From Halioglobus sp. (GTDB lineage: Bacteria > Pseudomonadota > Gammaproteobacteria > Pseudomonadales > Halieaceae), in assembly GCA_020443425.1 (NCBI GenBank), contig JAGRIE010000007.1, positions 8,868 to 72,867 of the forward strand: a stretch of 64,000 nucleotides of DNA. Direction: 5' to 3'. How positions within the stretch are numbered: position 1 is the stretch's first letter; each line of letters starts with the position of its first letter. A model generated the notes under the pieces. The model ran no database searches. It was not told where the DNA came from and saw nothing but the letters and a program-made list of their open reading frames with translations. The position numbers and the translations under genes are program-made. Below are positions 44,884 to 53,819 of the stretch, one piece after another.

Positions 44884-47097
44884 TCAGGCCTTGCCGTAGC
44901 CCTCGTAGGTACCGTAGTAACTGCCCGTGCCATAGGCCCGCTGTTTTCGGGTATCCAGGCGATTCAGTACCACACCCGTGAGCGGGAGATTGCTGTGCTT
45001 GATCAGGTTGATGTTTTTCAGCACCAGCGTCAGTGGCGTCTCATCAGCCTTGGCCACATAGACGAGCGAATCCGCAACGGTCGCCAGAATCAGCGAGTCA
45101 CTGACTGCATTGATGGGGGCCGAATCGATAACGATCCTGTCGTACTGCTGCGCCAGCTCCTGCACCAGCGTCCTGAACTGCGCAGTGGCCAGCATTTCCT
45201 GCGGGTTGGGCGGCAGGATGCCGGCGGGCAGCACATCAAAACCGGCGTCCGTCTTTTGCACACAGTCGTGCAACTGCGCACTGAGCCCAAGGACATTGCT
45301 CAGCCCCGGCGCACCGCTGGGCAGCTTGAAGGCGGCGGCAACTGACGGCCTTCGGAGATCGGCGTCGATCAACAATACCGTCTCCATCTGCGCCAGCGCC
45401 GCAGCCAGGTTGATGGCGACCGTACTCTTGCCCTCTCCGGGATTGGTTGAGGTCACCACCGTGACACGGTGCGGATTTTCCAGGCCGGTGAGCATAAGAC
45501 CGGTTCGCACGCTGCGGATGGACTCGGCGAACGCGGATTGGTTGTCCTCAAGATACCCGAGGTAGGGGCCGCTGCTGCCCTTCGCCACCTTGATATCCGG
45601 CAACACTCCCAACAGCGGCGCGCCGAGCCGCTCGACCACCTCATCCGGCGACTTCAGTGTGTTGTCCAGCATATCCCGGAGTATCGCCAGGCCGATACCG
45701 ACCAGTGCGCTGACCAGAAATGCGATCAGGACGATATTGCGTTTATTGGGCTTGATCGGCGAGATCGGCGGCGTGGCCCGCTCCACCACCCTGGCGTGGG
45801 CGGACTGGAAACCCAGCGTCTCTGAGGTCTCCTTGGCGCGATTGAAGAACATCTCATAGAGACGTTCATCAGCCTCCACCTGCTGCTCCAGTTCACGCAA
45901 ACGAAATTGCTTGCGGTTCGACGTCGCCACCTCGTCCTTCACCGCCGCCAGCTGCTCCAGCAGAATCTGCTCGTTGCGCTGTGCGACGCGATACTCCTTC
46001 TCGATACCGGCCGCGACCTGCATCACCTGCTGCTTCAGCTCGTGCTCAGCGCTCTCCGCCCGGGTGTTCGCAGCCATCATCTTGGGGTGTTCAGGGCCGT
46101 AGCGCTTGGCCAGGTTCGCCACCTCCTGCTGGGCCGAGGTGTGATTCTGCGCCAGGCTTTGCACCAGCGGGTGCTGCAGCACCACAGGCATCTGCATCAG
46201 CTGCTCCACAGAGTAACTGGCGCTGCCGCCCAACTCCCGGTACACGTTCTCGGCCCCGATGCGGACACGCCTGGCATCTCCCAAACGGGTGGTGAGTTCA
46301 TTCAACTCTTGCGCATCCACTGTCTGACCACCGGCCATATCGAGAATCTCCTCCCTGTCCCGATACGATTGCAGCGCCTGCTGTGAAGCGTCCAGCTTGG
46401 CTTTCAGGTCCTGCAGCCGCCCGGTCAGCCAGTTGCCTGCCTCGCGGGTGGATTGCAACTTGGCATCCAGCTGGCTCTGTATATAGACCCTGGCCAGGGT
46501 ATTCACTATCTCTGCGGCCAGCTTGCGGTCCGTGGACTCAAAACTGACCACCACCAGCTGGGTGAACTCCACCGGCTCGACGCTCAGCTGGCTCATAAAA
46601 CGGTTGATAACAGCCGCCCTGCGCCGCTCCTCGTCATCGACAGCGGAGCCCTGCTTGCCGACTGCTGTGGCATCGAATCCCGCAAGCCAGCTGCTGGTAT
46701 CCAGCCCCGCACCACCGGCATCGCTGTCTTCAGTGCGCACGGCCGGCGCAAACAGCGGGTTGTTCCACAGGTCCAGTTCGTCGGCGACCATCTCGGCGAT
46801 ATCGCGGTTCTTGATGATTTCAAACTGGGTGAGGAAATACTCACGGATACCGGGCGGCTGGCCGTAGACCTCCTCGATAGAGACAGTTTTGGCTTCCTGC
46901 GATTCAATCATGATGGTGGTGCTGGCACGGTATACCGGACTGATTCGCATCACCCACAGTGCAGTCAACAGGCTGACAACCAGGCACAGGCCCAGAATGC
47001 CCCACAGGTTGTGCCGGATGACCCGCCACAGGTGATGCAGGTCGACAGCGTCCCCGTCGTGCGGATTGGGTTCGGAGGAGCGTGCGGCTGCTTGCAT
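44884..47097 (-). CDS. Wzc-type polysaccharide co-polymerase and tyrosine autokinase
   Basis: A 737-residue BY-kinase. An N-terminal Wzz domain with two membrane helices brackets a long periplasmic coiled coil (about 190-420). The second helix is preceded by the proline motif RATPPISPIKPNKR. The cytoplasmic kinase has Walker A STNPGEGKST, Walker A' VLLIDADLRRP and a C-terminal cluster of five tyrosines in the last 16 residues (YGTGSYYGTYEGYGKA), the usual autophosphorylation tail. It controls chain length and export together with Wza. No cognate tyrosine phosphatase (Wzb) is in the window. Confidence 0.95.
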   Translation of the reverse strand: MQAAARSSEPNPHDGDAVDLHHLWRVIRHNLWGILGLCLVVSLLTALWVMRISPVYRASTTIMIESQEAKTVSIEEVYGQPPGIREYFLTQFEIIKNRDIAEMVADELDLWNNPLFAPAVRTEDSDAGGAGLDTSSWLAGFDATAVGKQGSAVDDEERRRAAVINRFMSQLSVEPVEFTQLVVVSFESTDRKLAAEIVNTLARVYIQSQLDAKLQSTREAGNWLTGRLQDLKAKLDASQQALQSYRDREEILDMAGGQTVDAQELNELTTRLGDARRVRIGAENVYRELGGSASYSVEQLMQMPVVLQHPLVQSLAQNHTSAQQEVANLAKRYGPEHPKMMAANTRAESAEHELKQQVMQVAAGIEKEYRVAQRNEQILLEQLAAVKDEVATSNRKQFRLRELEQQVEADERLYEMFFNRAKETSETLGFQSAHARVVERATPPISPIKPNKRNIVLIAFLVSALVGIGLAILRDMLDNTLKSPDEVVERLGAPLLGVLPDIKVAKGSSGPYLGYLEDNQSAFAESIRSVRTGLMLTGLENPHRVTVVTSTNPGEGKSTVAINLAAALAQMETVLLIDADLRRPSVAAAFKLPSGAPGLSNVLGLSAQLHDCVQKTDAGFDVLPAGILPPNPQEMLATAQFRTLVQELAQQYDRIVIDSAPINAVSDSLILATVADSLVYVAKADETPLTLVLKNINLIKHSNLPLTGVVLNRLDTRKQRAYGTGSYYGTYEGYGKA

Positions 47098-47128
47098 GGT
47101 ATCGTGTGCTCGCTAGGGAAGCGTGGCG

Positions 47129-47674
47129 TTAGAAGAAACTTTGTTCGATATTGATGACATCGCCGGGGCGAATGCGGGACTTGAGCTGCGCCGGCTGGCC
47201 TTTCCCACTCTCATTCTCGACAGCGTCATCGGACATGATGTAGAACTCACTTCTGGAGGCCCTGGAGGTAAATCCTCCCGCGATGGAGACCGCTTTCTCC
47301 AGCGTCAACCCCGGCTTGAACGGGTATCCGCCCGGATTGGCCACTTCGCCACGCACGAAAAAAGGCCGGTATTCCCTGATCGACACATTGACCTGGGGGT
47401 TGATCAGGAAGCGGCCGCGCAGACCCTCGGTAATGGCAGCTTCGAGTTCGCGTGGCGTGAGACCGCGCACTTTGGTCTCCCCGAGCAGTGGAAAGGATAT
47501 TGCGCCGGTATCATCGAGCACAGCATCGATGCTGAGATCCGGTTCCTCAAACACTGTAATCTGTACATGATCGCCGGTATTGAGCGTGTAGGAAACGGTG
47601 TCGGCGTCGTCAGCCTGCCCCGGGAAGGCGGACAGGAAAACAAGTAACAGCGCTAAACGTAATATGACAATCAA
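47129..47674 (-). CDS. Minimal Wza-type polysaccharide export protein
   Basis: A 181-residue exported protein (signal peptide ending FPGQADDAD). It has the polysaccharide-export domain (YTLNTGDHVQITVFEEPDLS) and one SLBB domain (FFVRGEVANPGGYPFKPGLT). E. coli Wza has 379 residues, a lipid anchor and an outer-membrane helix; this protein has no cysteine and no such helix, so it resembles the short GumB type. An outer-membrane partner is therefore needed; the EpsL-like barrel at 50.9 kb is the candidate. The start appears to be TTG. It lies 31 bp before wzc. Confidence 0.88.
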   Translation of the reverse strand: MIVILRLALLLVFLSAFPGQADDADTVSYTLNTGDHVQITVFEEPDLSIDAVLDDTGAISFPLLGETKVRGLTPRELEAAITEGLRGRFLINPQVNVSIREYRPFFVRGEVANPGGYPFKPGLTLEKAVSIAGGFTSRASRSEFYIMSDDAVENESGKGQPAQLKSRIRPGDVINIEQSFF

Positions 47675-47788
47675 GACAGTATCCGTGAATTCAGATGACC
47701 ACTGGAGGCCACAGCCCGCAGAGATTAGCAGATACTAAGAGTAGTTGCTTGCATCTGCAAATCCGGCTCGGGGCGCCGCGCAGTGGCC

Positions 47789-48832
47789 TCAGCCGGCCTC
47801 ACCGTCGAGCAGCGCCCGCAACACACGCGGCAGCGCGCCATGCTCGCGCGGATAGCGCAACCAGTACACCGGCAACCGTCCGGCCAGCGTCTGCGCGGCC
47901 TGCCGGAACGTTCTCGCCTGGGTGTCGACATCGGAAGGGTCGAGGCTGAATGCACTGCCCAGTATCGCCATCATGGCAGCCTGCCCCCCGGCGGGCTCCA
48001 GACACACCTCCCCCCCCGCCCGGGTTCGCGACGGCGCGTCCAGCAGATAGAGCGCGTCGAGCCGGCGCGCCTCTAATACCGGCGCGCTATCGGCCAGCTG
48101 CATTTGCAGTTTATCCGAGCCTTTTGCATACGGCGCGAAATGCCCGGCATTGAGCCCCAGCGCACGCAGCGAATCCGGGTACAGGCGCAATGTCGGCACC
48201 CCGCCGCTGACGCATACGCCCCGGCTATCGGCACTCAGGGAAATACAGTCGTCGTCAATCAGCTGCGCGCCGTGCAGATGGCAGCAGGACGCCAGCGTGG
48301 ATTTACCAAAACCTGAATCGCCCAGGAAAGCCACGGTGCGGCCACCGGGCAGCGTCACGGCGCTGGCGTGCACCAACAGTTCACCGGCGTGGGACAGATA
48401 GCGCGGCAGCACCTGGTTCAATAGCAGTTGACGCAGCAAATCCTGCTCTATGCCTGCCTCCGCCCGGTACCCAATCGTGCCGCTCGCGGCGAGATGGAAG
48501 CTCGCCTGCGCGGGCAGCGACAGCAGGTAGCCAGAGCCGTTGCGGCCACATCGGCAGATCAATGCGCCCCGCGGATCGCGCCACTCATAACGCGTTTCAA
48601 ATGCTTGTTCGTCGAGCTGGCCATCGCGCATCTGGCGGACTGCAACCGCCGGCTCACCCGCGTCGTCGCGGCGGAGTTCCGGCAACGGCAATTCGCTGCT
48701 GAGGAGCAGGTTGAAAAAGCGATAGGTGGCAACCGCCGGTGGTGGGTAAATAGCTTGCGGCCCTCCAGCCCCTGTATCTCTATGCAAGTTCGCGCGCATC
48801 ACGGCCCGGATCGGTTTTAGGTTACAATCCAT
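47789..48832 (-). CDS. HPr-kinase-like P-loop protein (HprK-related kinase A type)
   Basis: A 347-residue protein. The C-terminal half has the HPr kinase/PEP-carboxykinase-type P-loop GDSGFGKST (171-179), preceded by LLVHASAVTL and followed by QLIDDDCISLS, which supplies the Mg-binding acidic cluster (193-195). True HprK phosphorylates HPr of the sugar phosphotransferase system; no HPr gene is here. HprK-like proteins of this kind sit in RiPP and polysaccharide loci with a PqqD-like protein and a PF14907 nucleotidyltransferase. It is read toward wza and is divergent from the small Tat-signal protein. Its substrate is unknown. Confidence 0.78.
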   Translation of the reverse strand: MDCNLKPIRAVMRANLHRDTGAGGPQAIYPPPAVATYRFFNLLLSSELPLPELRRDDAGEPAVAVRQMRDGQLDEQAFETRYEWRDPRGALICRCGRNGSGYLLSLPAQASFHLAASGTIGYRAEAGIEQDLLRQLLLNQVLPRYLSHAGELLVHASAVTLPGGRTVAFLGDSGFGKSTLASCCHLHGAQLIDDDCISLSADSRGVCVSGGVPTLRLYPDSLRALGLNAGHFAPYAKGSDKLQMQLADSAPVLEARRLDALYLLDAPSRTRAGGEVCLEPAGGQAAMMAILGSAFSLDPSDVDTQARTFRQAAQTLAGRLPVYWLRYPREHGALPRVLRALLDGEAG

Positions 48833-49016
48833 CGCGGAACAGGCTACTGTTGTATACTGTCAAGCAGACTGGCCAACTATATAGCCTGTGCGCTTACAAT
48901 AGTATTGCAAATACGGGCAGCTGCTTCATCGACGCCCGTGGTTGCGCTGCTGGAGGTATCAAGCTCGGCACCCGGCCAGTCAAACCGGGATTCCGAAGGC
49001 GGGGAAAGGTTGCAGG

Positions 49017-49223
49017 ATGAGTGGCGACGATCAATTGAATAGCGAAGACAAGGCGGACACCGGGACTGACCTCGGTCGACGCGATTTCGTCAAGCGCTCG
49101 GGAAAAGCAGTCTATATTGCGCCCACACTGACACTGCTGGGTTCGGCTCCGGTATCCGCACAGTTCGGCAGCCCGCCACCCCCACCCGGGTCAGCACCGG
49201 CACCGCCGGGACCTGACATATGA
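49017..49223 (+). CDS. 68-residue Tat-signal protein with proline-rich tail
   Basis: A tiny protein. Residues 1-22 are polar and acidic. RRDFVKR follows, a twin-arginine signal core, then a hydrophobic stretch IAPTLTLLGSAPVSA. Cleavage after VSA would leave a mature peptide of about 20 residues rich in Pro, Gly and Ser, with two Gly-Ser pairs, ending Asp-Ile. GGGGAAAGG is eight bases upstream of the ATG. It is divergent from the HprK-like kinase, about 180 bp away. I know no family for it. A peptide substrate of the kinase is one possibility (inference); an unrelated small exported protein is the other. Confidence 0.6.
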   Translation: MSGDDQLNSEDKADTGTDLGRRDFVKRSGKAVYIAPTLTLLGSAPVSAQFGSPPPPPGSAPAPPGPDI

Positions 49224-49311
49224 CAGCGGGGCAGGCATCTGCACCAGCAGGTCACCTGCAGTAACAACTACCTACAGCCCCATACCGCGGGGCGAGAAAA
49301 ACGGAACGACC

Positions 49312-50097
49312 ATGTCAAATTACGCCCGGTACACATCACAAGCCATCAGGACAGTGACACGCAAAATTCCGGGGGCGTTTATGCGCGTCCCGCTGGCAGC
49401 CCTGGCACTGTATTGCACAGTGAGCGCGCTGGCGCCGCAGGCGATGGCGCAGGCCTGTGGCTCCTCCCTGACACTGGCGGCAAACCAGTGGACGATGGTC
49501 GGAATTCCCTGTGTGCCGCCAGCGTCCAAACGCACCGTCGGTGATGTATTCGGGCCCAGCCTGGGAACAGAGAACTATGGCGTGACCTGGATTGCATGGA
49601 AACGCGTATACGATGACAGCCAGTGTGTCGTCAGCTCCGGCCCATCCGACTGCTACCTCAAACTGACCCTGGCCAGTGCCGCCACCACCGGCGACGCGTT
49701 CTGGATCTACACCACCCTGCAGAAGACCCTGCAATTCGGCTCTACCACGACCAGCACACCCGGCCCGTACTTCGAGTTTCCGGCGACTCTCTCCACCGAT
49801 GGCAACAGCCGCTACTATATGTTCGCCAATCCCTACGCCGGCACCGTCAGCTGGAGCAATGTACAGTTCCCGTCAACCCTGTTCGGCTTTTTCCCCTACA
49901 CGCTGTCTGTCCAGCAGGCGGTTGCCAATTCGGTGGTGAGCAAGGATGTGCATTACTGGAACGGCAATACCTACTACACCCGCGACCTGACGACCCCGGT
50001 TGCCACATTCACCGCCAAAACTGCGGTCTGGCTTGAAATGCTGCAACCCAACCCAGCGCTTATCTCCAATGTGAATGTGCGCGTGCCACAGCCATAA
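49312..50097 (+). CDS. Exported protein of unknown function
   Basis: A 261-residue protein with an unusually long basic N-terminus, then a signal peptide (VPLAALALYCTVSALAPQAMA). The mature part is rich in Thr, Ser, Tyr and Trp with regular strands, suggesting an all-beta extracellular or periplasmic domain. There are a few cysteines near the start (ACGSSL, GIPCVP). It has no PEP-CTERM or other sorting tail. The first in-frame ATG is used; an ATG at codon 24 would give a shorter, more typical signal peptide. I do not recognise the family. It follows the small Tat-signal gene. Confidence 0.55.
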   Translation: MSNYARYTSQAIRTVTRKIPGAFMRVPLAALALYCTVSALAPQAMAQACGSSLTLAANQWTMVGIPCVPPASKRTVGDVFGPSLGTENYGVTWIAWKRVYDDSQCVVSSGPSDCYLKLTLASAATTGDAFWIYTTLQKTLQFGSTTTSTPGPYFEFPATLSTDGNSRYYMFANPYAGTVSWSNVQFPSTLFGFFPYTLSVQQAVANSVVSKDVHYWNGNTYYTRDLTTPVATFTAKTAVWLEMLQPNPALISNVNVRVPQP

Positions 50098-50128
50098 ATC
50101 GATCTTTGCAGAATAACGGACGACTGAC

Positions 50129-50824
50129 ATGAACCCGAAACACGTAGTTACAATACTGCTAGCGATACTGGTGCTGTGTTCGCCTCATGTGTCAGCTGCG
50201 AAACTGAAAAAAGGCGAGTGGTCGGTTCAACTCGTGCTGAGCTCAGACACCGACGACCTTGAGGACCCCTACAATACGCTGGGCCAGCTGCAGGATGCCG
50301 AAACCGGATTTGACCAACACGACCTGCCAGAACTCGGCCAGACCTGGGCCGGCACCTACCTGAGTGTCATCTTTTATCGGCCGGACTGGGAGCCAGACAG
50401 GGAAACCTTCAACACCGATTACCACCCGGTTGCCCGCCAGCAAAGCGACGAGTGGCTGTTTGAAGTACGCAGTGACGACCCCTACCGCGACCTCAGCCTG
50501 ACCTGGGTTGGCCAGCGCACCAAAATGAAGCGCATGGTGCTTGTCGATTTGCAGGAGGACGTGGTGTTCCCCGCTGTCATCAATGGCGAGCCCCAGGTCT
50601 ACCAGTTCCGCATGAATGGCACGGTACGCGAGTTCGCCTGGCGAGTGCTCACCAAAAAAGAGTACAAACAGCTGGTCGGCGCCGGCAGGGAAAAAGGCAA
50701 GGTCAAAAGAAAGAAAGCCCGCAAGAGCAATTGGCTGCCCAAGGGCTGGGGCCAGGGTGAGGGCCGCGGTCATCGCCGCGACCGCCTATCCGAGGGCTTG
50801 CCTGCAGACCCCTTTGGCGACTGA
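50129..50824 (+). CDS. Exported protein of unknown function with basic C-terminus
   Basis: A 231-residue protein with a clear signal peptide (VVTILLAILVLCSPHVSAAK). The mature N-terminal 140 residues are mixed acidic and aromatic (for example WAGTYLSVIFYRPDWEPDR), suggesting a beta-rich fold. The last 50 residues are very basic (KGKVKRKKARK, then GEGRGHRRDR), as if to bind an acidic polymer. I know no matching family. It lies 31 bp after the previous exported protein, so the two and the Tat-signal gene may be one transcript. Confidence 0.55.
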   Translation: MNPKHVVTILLAILVLCSPHVSAAKLKKGEWSVQLVLSSDTDDLEDPYNTLGQLQDAETGFDQHDLPELGQTWAGTYLSVIFYRPDWEPDRETFNTDYHPVARQQSDEWLFEVRSDDPYRDLSLTWVGQRTKMKRMVLVDLQEDVVFPAVINGEPQVYQFRMNGTVREFAWRVLTKKEYKQLVGAGREKGKVKRKKARKSNWLPKGWGQGEGRGHRRDRLSEGLPADPFGD

Positions 50825-50858
50825 GTAAAGGACTCGACAGCCAACAGGCACAGCAGGG

Positions 50859-52118
50859 TTATAGGCTCAGCTCTACCCCGATATTAAACACGTAGTCCCG
50901 GTAGCTGAGGTTTTCAACGTTGGAGTTCTTGCGGTCGTACGTGTACCCGGTATAGACGTTGGCCCAGCGCCGGAACTCATAGCCGACCTTCAGCGAGACG
51001 CTGAGGATATCATCCTCCCTATCATCGAAGGACTGGGCGTAATTGTCCTGTCCGAGCAGACTGCCCAGCTCGCTGTAGACGCGATCAGACCACTGGTGCG
51101 TCCAGGTGGCGGTCAACACTTCGCGCTTGATAAAGTCACCTTGCAGCGTGGTCTCCTCGGGTTGCCGGGCGCTGGTGACAAGAATAGTGTCCTGCTCCCT
51201 GGGCTGCATCAACAGGTCCAGCCCCCAGCCGAGCCCGTCCCAATCCTCCCGGCCCGACTCCTTGAAATCCTTGTCGACGTAGCTCAGCTTGGCCGTGCTG
51301 GTGAGATTCGGGGTGATCTCCCACTGCGCGCCCAGCGACAGCGTGTTTTCATCGCTGTCCAGCTGCGGGATATCCTCAAACGGATTCGGGTAGTGAATAC
51401 GCTTGAACGCGTATTCGGCCAGCACGTCTGTATTGGGTGCAACGGGGTGGAAAAAGGTGGCGGACACGGCGGTTTCATCGCGGTCGCGCCCACGGGTGAG
51501 TTCCTCGAAATTCTGGTACTGGCGATCCATGTAACCGGCCTTCAGGAGCAGCCAGCCAATGTCCTTGTGTGACCCCAACTGCAGGGAGCCGCCGATATCA
51601 CCCTGGTCATACCGGATGGGTTTCGGCAACACCTCGCCGATCAGGCCTTCCGACAGGCCGGTACCGCGATCTTCATGCAGCGACGCCCAACTGGCGACGC
51701 CCTCTGCGATCCAGCGGTCCGAAAACTCCAGATGGACATCGCCGGATACCGTGTTGTCAAAATAGTCATTGTCATCGTTGTGGCGACTGACCTGATACCA
51801 GCCGGCCTCACCCTTGTAACTCAACTGGTAGGTGTTGTTGCGATCCTGCAGCAGCGCACTGAGCCCCGGGCGCGCCAGATAAATCCAGCTGTCGGTGGCG
51901 TTATTCTGCTGCAGGTAGATATTGTCGCGATGTTTGAACTCGACACCCGTGGTGGGTGTGATCGCAAACGGCCCGGCCTGGATCGCCGCAGGCCCCTCGG
52001 GGGCAGCGGCACTAAGGGCATGATTGGCACCGCCGAACGCAACAACCAGTGTACTCAGGACGCCAGCTGCGCCAGCCGGATCAAATGACCTGAAGTGCAT
52101 GCCGGGCGTTTTTCTCAT
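50859..52118 (-). CDS. EpsL-like outer-membrane beta-barrel of polysaccharide export
   Basis: A 419-residue outer-membrane protein from ATG 52118; an in-frame ATG 23 codons upstream lacks a signal-like start. After the signal peptide, many amphipathic strands and the DNIYLQQNNATDSWIYLARPG stretch match the EpsL / putative beta-barrel porin 2 family. The chain ends YVFNIGVELSL, a typical barrel C-terminus. In other loci EpsL-like barrels are thought to conduct exopolysaccharide across the outer membrane. Here it would complement the short Wza (inference). Confidence 0.82.
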   Translation of the reverse strand: MRKTPGMHFRSFDPAGAAGVLSTLVVAFGGANHALSAAAPEGPAAIQAGPFAITPTTGVEFKHRDNIYLQQNNATDSWIYLARPGLSALLQDRNNTYQLSYKGEAGWYQVSRHNDDNDYFDNTVSGDVHLEFSDRWIAEGVASWASLHEDRGTGLSEGLIGEVLPKPIRYDQGDIGGSLQLGSHKDIGWLLLKAGYMDRQYQNFEELTRGRDRDETAVSATFFHPVAPNTDVLAEYAFKRIHYPNPFEDIPQLDSDENTLSLGAQWEITPNLTSTAKLSYVDKDFKESGREDWDGLGWGLDLLMQPREQDTILVTSARQPEETTLQGDFIKREVLTATWTHQWSDRVYSELGSLLGQDNYAQSFDDREDDILSVSLKVGYEFRRWANVYTGYTYDRKNSNVENLSYRDYVFNIGVELSL

Positions 52119-52371
52119 GTCGTTCAGATAACCTTGGCGCTCAAGTCGCGCGTGCCCAGCAAATTTAACCCCTGCTGACTGTCGCATAGGGGCGCGTATC
52201 CGTCGTATCGCGCAAGGCAGTGTATTCTAGCGCGATATTGTCGGCAACAGACACCCTCATCGCGATCACCTGCTGCGGACAGGTTCGCCCAAAGAGCACA
52301 GGCACTGGTGGTAGCTGCTTCCATTCGACCTGTATTATGTATGCATTATTGGCCAAGGTACGCATCGAACG

Positions 52372-53721
52372 ATGTCCCCGTCCGCTATTAAACCATATCA
52401 CTGGGCGAATACCGCACTGTTTTACTACCTGCTGGCCATACTGGCCTGGGCGCCCCTGCCACTGGCCAGCAACCGCGACTGGTCGACGGTGTTACTGGCC
52501 GGGCTGTTGCTGTCGGCGCTGGCAGCCTGCCTGCTGTTGATACGGCTCGGCCACGTGCAGGCCACCGCCGCGCTGCGGCGCTCGCGCCCCGCGTTGTACG
52601 CGCTTGCCGCGACGCAGCTCTGGGTGCTGACGCAACTCCTGCTGGGCATTACCGTGGCACCGGAGGCGACCGGGCACGCCCTGCTGCTGGGGGTGGCGCT
52701 GGTCGCCGCGTTTACCCTTGTGCTGCTGCTGGTGGATTCCAGGCAGCGCATACTGCACATCTCCCAGTTCATGGTTGGCTGCGCGGTATTCCAGGCCTTT
52801 TTCGCCAGCGCCATGATGATGAGCGACCTGACACAGTTGCCCTTGCTGGACAAAACGTTCCTGCGCAGCAGCGCCAGCGGCACCTATGTCAATCGCAATC
52901 ACCTGGCTGGCTTTCTGGAGATGAATCTTGCCATCGGTATCGGCATGTTGGTGGCACAGCTACACCGCTACCCTGCGAACGGCTGGCGCGAATTCATGCG
53001 CCGCACCATCGATACACTGCTCAGTCGCAAGTTCAGGCTCCGGCTGTACCTGGCGATCATGGTGGTCGCCCTGGTACTGACACGCTCGCGTATGGGCAAT
53101 GTGGCATTTTTCTCCAGCCTCTTGTTCTGTGGCGTCCTCGGCATGGTGCTGCAGCAGCGAGTGACCCGCGGCGCAGTGCTGTTTTTTGTCAGCCTGCTGC
53201 TGATCGATATCTACATCGTCGGCAACTGGTTCGGTGTGGACCAGGTTGTGGAGCGACTGCAACGCACCACACTGGACACTGAAAAACGCGATGAAGTGGC
53301 CATCGACAGCATCGCCATGTGGCAGGACAACTTCTGGCTGGGCACTGGCGCCGACAGTTTCTTCCAGTCCTATGTCTACGGCGGCTATATGAGCCCCGAC
53401 TCCCTGTACTACCGGCACGCCGAGAACGACTATCTGGAAATCGGCAGCGGCTTCGGCTTTATCGGCTTTGCACTCCTCGGCACCGCGGTACTGACAAGCC
53501 TCTGGCAGTCCTTCAAGGCGCAGAGGCAGCGACATTCCAGGCTGCTGCAGGGGCTGGGACTGGCCAGCGCGATGGGGATCACCAGCATCCTTATTCACAG
53601 CTTCACCGACTTCAACCTGCACATACCCGCCAACAGTCTCTGGTTTGTCGTACTACTCGCATTCGCCTGGATCGCGGTTTCAGGTGTAGAGCCGCCCGCT
53701 GACCGCGACGAGCACCGCTGA
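52372..53721 (+). CDS. O-antigen ligase/Wzy-family membrane protein
   Basis: A 449-residue protein with about 11-12 membrane helices. The family features are TRSRMGNVAFFSSLL and a large periplasmic loop containing FWLGTGADSFFQSYV and YYRHAENDYLEIGSGFGFIG, the WaaL/Wzy-C signature (H-x2-N-x2-L/Y). It ends with FTDFNLHIPANSLWF. It could polymerise repeat units or attach them to another acceptor. EpsG at 39.4 kb may be the main polymerase, so the roles of the two are open. It is divergent from the EpsL-like gene. Confidence 0.85.
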   Translation: MSPSAIKPYHWANTALFYYLLAILAWAPLPLASNRDWSTVLLAGLLLSALAACLLLIRLGHVQATAALRRSRPALYALAATQLWVLTQLLLGITVAPEATGHALLLGVALVAAFTLVLLLVDSRQRILHISQFMVGCAVFQAFFASAMMMSDLTQLPLLDKTFLRSSASGTYVNRNHLAGFLEMNLAIGIGMLVAQLHRYPANGWREFMRRTIDTLLSRKFRLRLYLAIMVVALVLTRSRMGNVAFFSSLLFCGVLGMVLQQRVTRGAVLFFVSLLLIDIYIVGNWFGVDQVVERLQRTTLDTEKRDEVAIDSIAMWQDNFWLGTGADSFFQSYVYGGYMSPDSLYYRHAENDYLEIGSGFGFIGFALLGTAVLTSLWQSFKAQRQRHSRLLQGLGLASAMGITSILIHSFTDFNLHIPANSLWFVVLLAFAWIAVSGVEPPADRDEHR

Positions 53722-53819
53722 GGTGACAGCGAGTGGCGCCGAGGATGCGGGCTTGCGCTTGATATACAGTAAGCCTATATTTGTACCCTCTATCCGACGC
53801 TTCAAGAAGGGTGCGAGTC

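Noticed and set aside
49312..50097. Exosortase/PEP-CTERM substrate
   Set aside because: The C-terminus has no PEP motif followed by a membrane helix and basic tail, and no exosortase gene is in the window.
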